A stretch of DNA of 19,404 nt from Cyclospora cayetanensis (Eukaryota; Apicomplexa; Conoidasida; Eucoccidiorida; Eimeriidae): NCBI RefSeq assembly GCF_002999335.1, contig NW_020312284.1, positions 1-19,404 of the forward strand, in the 5' to 3' direction. The translations under genes and the position numbers were made by a program. Shown in pieces: positions 14,421 through 19,404 of the stretch. The notes beneath the pieces were generated by a model, which saw nothing but the letters and a program-made list of their open reading frames with translations, did no database searches and had not been told where the DNA came from. Each line of letters starts with the position of its first letter. The first letter of the stretch is position 1.

Positions 14421-17218
14421 GTATGAGAGGCACTGGGGCAGAGGGCTCCTACCAGAACCCAAGAGGGGTCCCTGTTGGAATGCGAGGGATGGGATCAGCT
14501 ATTCCTAGAGTTGGTGGTGTATATGGGTACGGCCGCATATGTGTTGATATGGCACATTCTATACTGTGAAAGAGAGAGAGACTTGGAAACCTTCCTGCGT
14601 GGACCCTGAGACTGCTGGCTCAAGAAGAACAAATTGCACATTTGTGCGACCATATGCTTATGTGTATATACCTATTTTGAAAATATTTTATTTCCACTTC
14701 GAACCGTAGTGCGTCAGTTCCTCTGCACTGTGTGCGGCTGCTCAGTACCACTGCCTTCCGCAGTTGCAACTAGGAAGGCCTTCAGAAAAACGGGATATCC
14801 ACAAATTCAAAAGGTAGCGACGAACACGCGCACCCCGAAGTAGCCGGCTTTCTGGGCTCCAATTTCTAAACGAGTTTTCTAGCTTGCTTGGTCTCCCGAT
14901 GTTCTAAATAGATTAATTAAGGGGTGACTTAAATGGTCAGCTAGCTCATGAGCCCGCTCACGGGCTCAGAGATTGTACAGCGCCGAACATTGGGGTCAAG
15001 CGGCCAACCCCTGATCCATCCTGTTGTGCGTGTGCTGCTTAAAGGGGGTCCTACGAGCTGATTGCCTTTGCAGCCCTAACATTTTTGTTTATGCTGAGCT
15101 ACTGGCTAGCAGTAGTGACCCCAGCAGGTTCTATCCCCAAAACTCACGAGTGGGCCCTCCGAGACGAAGCGCCAAGCGGCACGGGTGTCTCTAAACCCGT
15201 CGTGAGTTTGCTTGCTTTGAAAGCCTCTCCGCATGATTTGGAGTGGCACTGACAGACGCATGCCCTGTATTGCGAAACCAACCATGCATCCCTCTTGTCA
15301 GGGGGTCTAAATAGCTGTAAGGGGGCATCTGAACTGGAGGACGCAGCGGTTTTTGTGTGGATCTAAGTGTCAGAGATTGACCGGCATTCTAAGTAATGTG
15401 CGTGGTACATTGAGATGTCGCAAGTTGACCATGTCTCAGTTCCTCTGTTCCTTTTGAATTCTTTGTTGCTACCGCCTTCTGATATGATACAGGAGACCAA
15501 ACGGAGCGGAGGCCGGAGGGCATGCAAGTGGTGCTGCCAGAGCAAGCCTGACAGGGCGCACCACTGCCGTGTATGCCGATCGTGTGTCCTCAAGATGGAC
15601 CATCACTGCCCTTGGATATTCAACTGCGTCGGATGGGGGAACCATAAATTTTTTTTGCTTTCACTCGTATGGGGAGCAGCACTGGCTTTGTTCGTGGCGA
15701 TCACAATGCTGGTATCCGTAAGAAAAGCCATTAAAAGCGAAGAGGTACATTTGAGGCATAGCAACAGGGAGCAAAAGGTGTCAGAAGAGGCACAGGGCAG
15801 CCTAGGGAAAATAGCAAAGCAAGAGTTCCAGACAACGCCCTAAGAGGAGTGTAGGAGGGCAGATGTGAGAAGGATGAAGGGGAGGGCTAGCGGCAGCGGA
15901 GGATACCGAATGCAGCGGCAGCGTGCTTCAGTCTGATGGCGAGCGTGGCAGACTAGCAATCTGCAGCGATGTACGATGCAGAAGGGGACTTTGGGCAAAA
16001 AGGGTCGCAAATCTATCCATATCCACCAAGAATTCTGCTTCAGTGTTCGTTTTCTGTCGGTTGGTGGCGCAGGCTTCATTCGAAAGAGTGTTTATGTTGC
16101 TGTTTGCCGAGACACTGGATATATTTCTGTGCGCCCTCATTTTGGGGTTTCTAATATTCCACTCATTGTGAGACTCACCTCACTGAATCGTTGTTCCCCT
16201 TCAGTATAAGAGTGCAGGGCGCAAGAATTTGCATCAATGAATGGATAACGCGGGCAGTGAGCGCACTGTATATGTGCGAACATATTGCTGCACCATGCTG
16301 AGCCCACTTTCACGTGGAGGATGCCGTATATGGAATACAGAGCGTAGACATGTAGGCGCACGAGGCATATTCTAATTCGTGAAATAGCCATTTTCATGCA
16401 CAGTTGTATGTAGCTGTCCTCAATACAATGTATACCTTGGCTGACTGGGAAAACGTCAACAGACTTACTACAAGTGCTTGCTAGTGGCTGTACGATTCAG
16501 TTTGGTGGTCAATGCCATCACGACGATAGAGTTCTGCGAGAAACAATTCAGGAAGTCTCCTTTTGATTCTACGCTAGAGGTACATTTCTTGCTTAAAGCA
16601 GCCGCTGTGAACAAATGGGAAGCATGGACGTTGGAGAAGTACATCACAATTCATGATATCACGGCAGAAAACTGCATTTTATGGCTGTACGAATATAGGT
16701 GTCATGGTCTCATGGCTTTTGGAAGAACTTTACGGACGCTTTTGGCCCCGACCCTCTTCTCTGGTTTTTCCCAGTTGGTAAGCCTGGACCGCGTGGATTA
16801 TCATATTTACGGAGCAAGTAGCGTACAGAACATACGACCTAAACCTTGTAGAATGACTTAGCAAGGCACTTGTGCGTCTCCTAGCAAGTAGAAAGAAATG
16901 GCCTGCGTGCAGTCAAACAGCACACCTAAAGGCCCCCTACTGCATGAATGGCAGCACGATGCTTTCTTTGGAGTCACATGCAGACTCCTTAAACACCTGA
17001 GAGTGTGCGTTCTAGCCGCTAAGACAGTGCGACTTCTCCGCCTGGTTTGGTAAACTCTGATTGCAGATAACCGCTTTGGAGACGGAACTACCTTTACTCC
17101 TGGATCCAGCTTGCACTACGATTCAGTGAACGTAGAGAAGCACGTAAACAGGACGCTCAGTGCCTCGAGGAGGTGGGTTTACACACACCCTTCCAGTGGC
17201 GAATACCTATGTCTTTAG
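13913..17218 (+). CDS. DHHC-type protein S-acyltransferase, four TM segments (7 exons)
   Basis: Integral membrane enzyme that transfers palmitate or other acyl groups from acyl-CoA to protein cysteines. Exons: 13913-14420, 15074-15201, 15493-15717, 16073-16167, 16501-16579, 16699-16777, 17067-17218; 1266 nt, 421 aa, all GT..AG and phase-consistent. Layout: Ala/Glu-rich cytosolic N-terminus (1-136); TM1 138-160; TM2 about 170-186, then T-P-A-G-S-I-P; zinc-binding Cys-rich domain 222-262 with C-K-W-C, H-H-C-R-V-C and catalytic D-H-H-C (248-251); TM3 265-287; TM4 about 302-322; T-T-I-E (326-329); F-G-P-D-P-L-L-W (360-367). The ATG context is good (ACAATGG). All catalytic residues are present, so it should be active. 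Membrane location and substrates cannot be read from sequence. The exon 1/2 junction is the weakest; the last exon could splice on at 17172. Confidence 0.92.
15074..15201 (+). CDS. DHHC exon 2: TM2 and TPAGSIP segment
   Basis: The acceptor TTGCCTTTGCAG ends at 15073. Encodes L-T-F-L-F-M-L-S-Y-W-L-A-V-V then T-P-A-G-S-I-P, the family's conserved stretch before the Cys-rich domain. The donor GTC|GTGAGT (15202) is phase 0. The frame upstream of the acceptor stays open and hydrophobic back to 15043, so an upstream acceptor giving a longer TM2 is possible. Confidence 0.8.
15493..15717 (+). CDS. DHHC exon 3: Cys-rich catalytic domain and TM3
   Basis: The acceptor TATGATACAG ends at 15492. Contains the full CRD with the catalytic D-H-H-C-P-W, N-C-V-G-W-G-N-H-K-F-F and TM3. 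The donor TCC|GTAAGA (15718) is phase 0; the open frame beyond it to 15843 is intron read-through without family similarity. Confidence 0.95.
16073..16167 (+). CDS. DHHC exon 4: TM4
   Basis: The acceptor GGTGGCGCAG ends at 16072. Encodes A-S-F-E-R-V-F-M-L-L-F then a hydrophobic helix ending F-L-I-F-H-S, the usual family pattern before the TTxE motif. The donor CATT|GTGAGA (16168) leaves phase 2. Confidence 0.9.
16501..16579 (+). CDS. DHHC exon 5: TTIE motif
   Basis: The acceptor TACGATTCAG ends at 16500; one base completes a Phe codon. Encodes N-A-I-T-T-I-E-F-C-E-K then K-S-P-F-D-S-T. TTxE packs near the active site in known DHHC structures. The donor GAG|GTACAT (16580) is phase 0. Confidence 0.92.
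16699..16777 (+). CDS. DHHC exon 6: FGPDPLLW segment
   Basis: The acceptor CGAATATAG ends at 16698. Reading in a different frame from the long surrounding ORF gives F-W-K-N-F-T-D-A-F-G-P-D-P-L-L-W-F-F-P-V, the standard sequence after the TTxE region. The donor GTTG|GTAAGC (16778) leaves phase 1. The intron before it is only 119 nt. Confidence 0.9.
17067..17218 (+). CDS. DHHC exon 7: C-terminal tail
   Basis: The acceptor CTGATTGCAG ends at 17066; GAT across the junction gives P-V-D-N-R-F-G-D-G-T-T-F-T-P, matching the family's G-D-G element. The frame ends at TAG 17216-17218. A GTGGGT at 17172 could be a further donor, but no following exon is evident. Confidence 0.8.
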
Positions 17219-18100
17219 CTGAGCCGTTCACAGCTGCAGACACGCGACCACGTGGCTGTACCTCAGTAATCGTGCAGCAAGGAGGCAAGACGTAGAAGTC
17301 CTAAGAGCTTGGTTCAATTGTGAATATTCTGAATGTGCAGATACAAAGGGTTTTCCCCCATTGTTGATGATGATTCATAGAAGCTGGGCACCTGCGTAGT
17401 ATTGTTCTGGAGACAGAGGCATATTCGTGAATGACATCAAGAGGAAACGCAAGAAGTAGGGAAGAATTGATGGTCTTTGTTGCTAGAACCCCAAGAGTCT
17501 CGATGCTACAAAAGGTGGAGCTATCGGCTACAAGCTCTGCTATGCGTAAATCTTATTCAAAATATCCGAGGTCTCAGAAAAGGCTGAAAGGGGTTTAGAG
17601 GCCGACAGGGTCTGCGCGCTGGAAACTAAGCAACGAAGCTCTCCAGTACGTGGACGAACAAAGTCAAGTGTGTACAGGTTTTGGCACTCGAGAGTGGCAT
17701 TGATTATGTCTGGATGAAGACGGGGAATATAATTCCAATAGTGGAGGTGCCGAAGTTTCTGCCCTCTTCAAAATCCCGCTTGAGGGCTACGCTGCCTTCG
17801 CGACACCCATAAAGCTTCAATACCAGCATTTATGTGAAAGGTATCTTTTTCACCTTTAGAGTAACGACTGTAGGCACGCACTCGTTGATCACTGTACTCA
17901 CAGGTCTGCAAGAGGTTGCAGTAAAAGCTATTGCAGAGGACGGTTATATAACCATGTGACTAGCAAGGTTTGTTAATAACGGCCTTGCTGGAACTCACTA
18001 GTTGCAGCACTTTTCCAGTAAAGCTGTGCAATGGGTTCTGGTGAAGTGATTGTCAGTGTAGCATCTATCGAATGTGGACTTCGCAAAAATGGGGTGATAG
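17219..18100. other. intergenic, nothing recognised
   Basis: No open frame of note, no tandem repeat and no RNA gene signature was seen. It is presumably the 3' flank of the DHHC gene. Confidence 0.5.
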
Positions 18101-19081
18101 GTGACTACGAGACGCTGCAATGAACAATACATGAATCATGAGTGCCGGAGGCTCTGTCCCCCCGTACACGTGCACAACCATTTTGTGATATCTTCCCAAA
18201 GACACTCTCAGCAAGTGGAACTACTCGGGGATTTACCCTCCACAAAGCTTAAACCCTTTCCTCTATATTCTGTAACTTGGGACCGGCTGATTAAGGCATC
18301 AATACGTCCCTCGCAAGAAAGCCTGACAGAGGGAAACGCAGAACCTTTGAACACCAGTCAATGGTTTTACATAGGAGACCCAAGACCTCTGCCGTCACCG
18401 CCTGCATTGGAAGGCAACCCAGTTGCAGGCGGACGAATGCCCAGTAGAACGCAGCGCGCAGCTGCAGGCTGCAGCCTGGTCTCGCAAACTCCAGACAGCT
18501 GGTATAAAACACAGCGTAGTATGCCACTCATTAGTGTTGAGGGCTGTGCGCTAGATGCCTCTACGTGGTATCCATTGCTGTCGTAGAGAGCACAGCGCTG
18601 GCATGGCATGGAAAGTATCCCTATGCTTTTTTATTACATCCATGGGAGAAGGGAGGCCTCTCAAAGCTGAGGCGTGGACTCTATTCGAAAACGATCGAAG
18701 CCCTTGAATCACCTTCTCTAGTCCGCTGCTGTCATGAGGTCGCAGAATTCATAAAAATCAACATAGCTGCAAAACGCATATACCACATCTGCCCTATCTC
18801 ATGGCCCTGTGGCTCCACAAGCATACAGTCGATCCACTATTGATTTGACTCCTACGGATGCATCAGGGAAGAAGAGCAATCGCAGTAACACCACGCATCA
18901 CGCACAGATAGTGGTTGAAACATACCCATCAGAATTCTTATCGATTTCTGCGAAGATCATCTGCAGCTCTCCGTCCGTAAGAACCCCGTACCTGCATTCC
19001 ACAAATGGCATGAATGAGACCTTTGAAGTGTGTTTCAAAAACGATGAGGGCTCTAATCTAGCTCACAAAGCGTCGAAATAA
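18101..19081 (+). pseudogene. unrecognised frame-switching open region
   Basis: Three plus-strand open stretches follow one another with overlapping ends: 18101-18586 (frame 2, 161 codons), 18565-18843 (frame 1, 92 codons) and 18809-19081 (frame 2, 90 codons). The sequence is mixed-composition protein-like text, without the Ala/Gln bias of repeat-derived ORFs. I recognise no domain. It could be a decayed gene with two frameshifts, exons of a gene continuing to the right, or chance. Confidence that it is coding in origin is low. Confidence 0.2.
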
Positions 19082-19142
19082 TGTGTATAAAGGTCTCAAT
19101 GGACTGGAGGCACCTCCACTGGTCGGCCTAGTGATTCAAGCT

Positions 19143-19232
19143 GCTGTCTATCCTTTTCTCTCTCCTTCTCCCTTTCTCTCGCTCTCTCTCTCTCATTACT
19201 TCCTTCTTCTTCTCGCTCTCCCGCATACATCA
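19143..19232 (+). repeat. CT-rich polypyrimidine tract ending in CAG
   Basis: About 70 nt of (CT)n/(CTT)n and TTC runs, then CCGCATACATCAG. It is a microsatellite, and in position it could serve as the 3' end of an intron with its acceptor at 19232. Confidence 0.7.
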
Positions 19233-19295
19233 GACACGACACAACCAAATAGATCTATCGAGTATCTCGAGCGAGCTAGCTTCCGATAACTACAT
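19233..19295 (+). other. possible micro-exon before a well-formed intron
   Basis: A 63-nt segment lies between the polypyrimidine-CAG at 19232 and a consensus donor, ACAT|GTGAGT, at 19296. One frame is open throughout (R-H-N-Q-I-D-L-S-S at its start, D-N-Y-M at its end). Whether it is coding, 5' UTR or noncoding is unknown. Confidence 0.3.
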
Positions 19296-19390
19296 GTGAG
19301 TGTTCGTACTCTGTATTACTCTTGACATGTAGTTCTACTGATCAGTCTTGTCTTGTACTCCTACATTTATTTATTTCTTCTATTTTGCAG
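19296..19390 (+). other. candidate 95-nt intron at the right edge
   Basis: GTGAGT at the 5' end, a branch-like TTCTACTGATC at 19333-19343, then a T-rich tract ATTTATTTATTTCTTCTATTTTGCAG. The three elements in the right order and spacing make this the best-formed isolated intron outside the two genes. It implies a transcript that continues past the window end. Confidence 0.45.
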
Positions 19391-19404
19391 TGGTAGATTG
19401 TTTT

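Noticed and set aside
17360..17385. GTTGATGATGATTCA as the reverse transcriptase Y/V-D-D motif
   Set aside because: A stop follows at once and none of the flanking RT residues are present.

Overview
The window looks like nuclear DNA of a coccidian apicomplexan, most likely an Eimeriidae species (Eimeria or Cyclospora type). The reasons are intron-rich genes with GT..YAG introns of about 100-1100 nt, short Ala/Gln homopolymers encoded by CAG/GCA runs, introns full of simple repeats, and protein families typical of these parasites. No bacterial or organellar features are seen. The species assignment is inference.

Two genes can be reconstructed exon by exon, both on the + strand, and every splice junction is phase-consistent. 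(1) 2526-9951: nine exons, 3798 nt, 1265 residues. This is the RCC1 Ran guanine-nucleotide exchange factor. It has a RanBP2/Nup153-type zinc finger near its N-terminus, a Gln/Glu/Lys-rich charged stretch, a full seven-bladed RCC1 propeller (about residues 275-723), and a 480-residue Ala/Lys/Arg/Ser tail resembling a linker-histone C-terminal domain. (2) 13913-17218: seven exons, 1266 nt, 421 residues. This is a four-TM DHHC S-acyltransferase with CRD, DHHC and TTIE motifs. Several of its exons are too short to stand out as open frames and were found by joining family motifs across introns.

Layout. 1-496 holds decayed LTR-retrotransposon sequence on the - strand (zinc knuckle and retropepsin-like remnants). 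497-1755 has nothing recognisable. 1756-2529 is an uncertain ORF whose stop overlaps the RCC1 start (ATGA). 2526-9951 is RCC1, with simple repeats in introns 1, 2, 4, 5 and 7. 9952-13912 is about 4 kb without a supported gene, apart from a decayed integrase-like fragment on the - strand near 12200-12490. 13913-17218 is the DHHC gene, with a four-tract G-quadruplex motif about 90 nt upstream of its ATG. 17219-18100 is empty. 18101-19081 is a run of frame-switching open stretches with no recognised homology. 19233-19295 is a possible micro-exon followed by a well-formed intron (19296-19390), so another transcript may run off the right edge.

The most interesting object is the RCC1 gene. It joins in one polypeptide a RanGEF, a zinc finger of the class that binds Ran in nucleoporins, and a histone-H1-like chromatin-binding tail. 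Its introns carry GU-rich tracts next to 3' splice sites, and the exon encoding the Ran-contacting wedge region could be skipped without changing the frame. Ran, chromatin and splicing consequences are inference. The domain content and exon structure are read from sequence.
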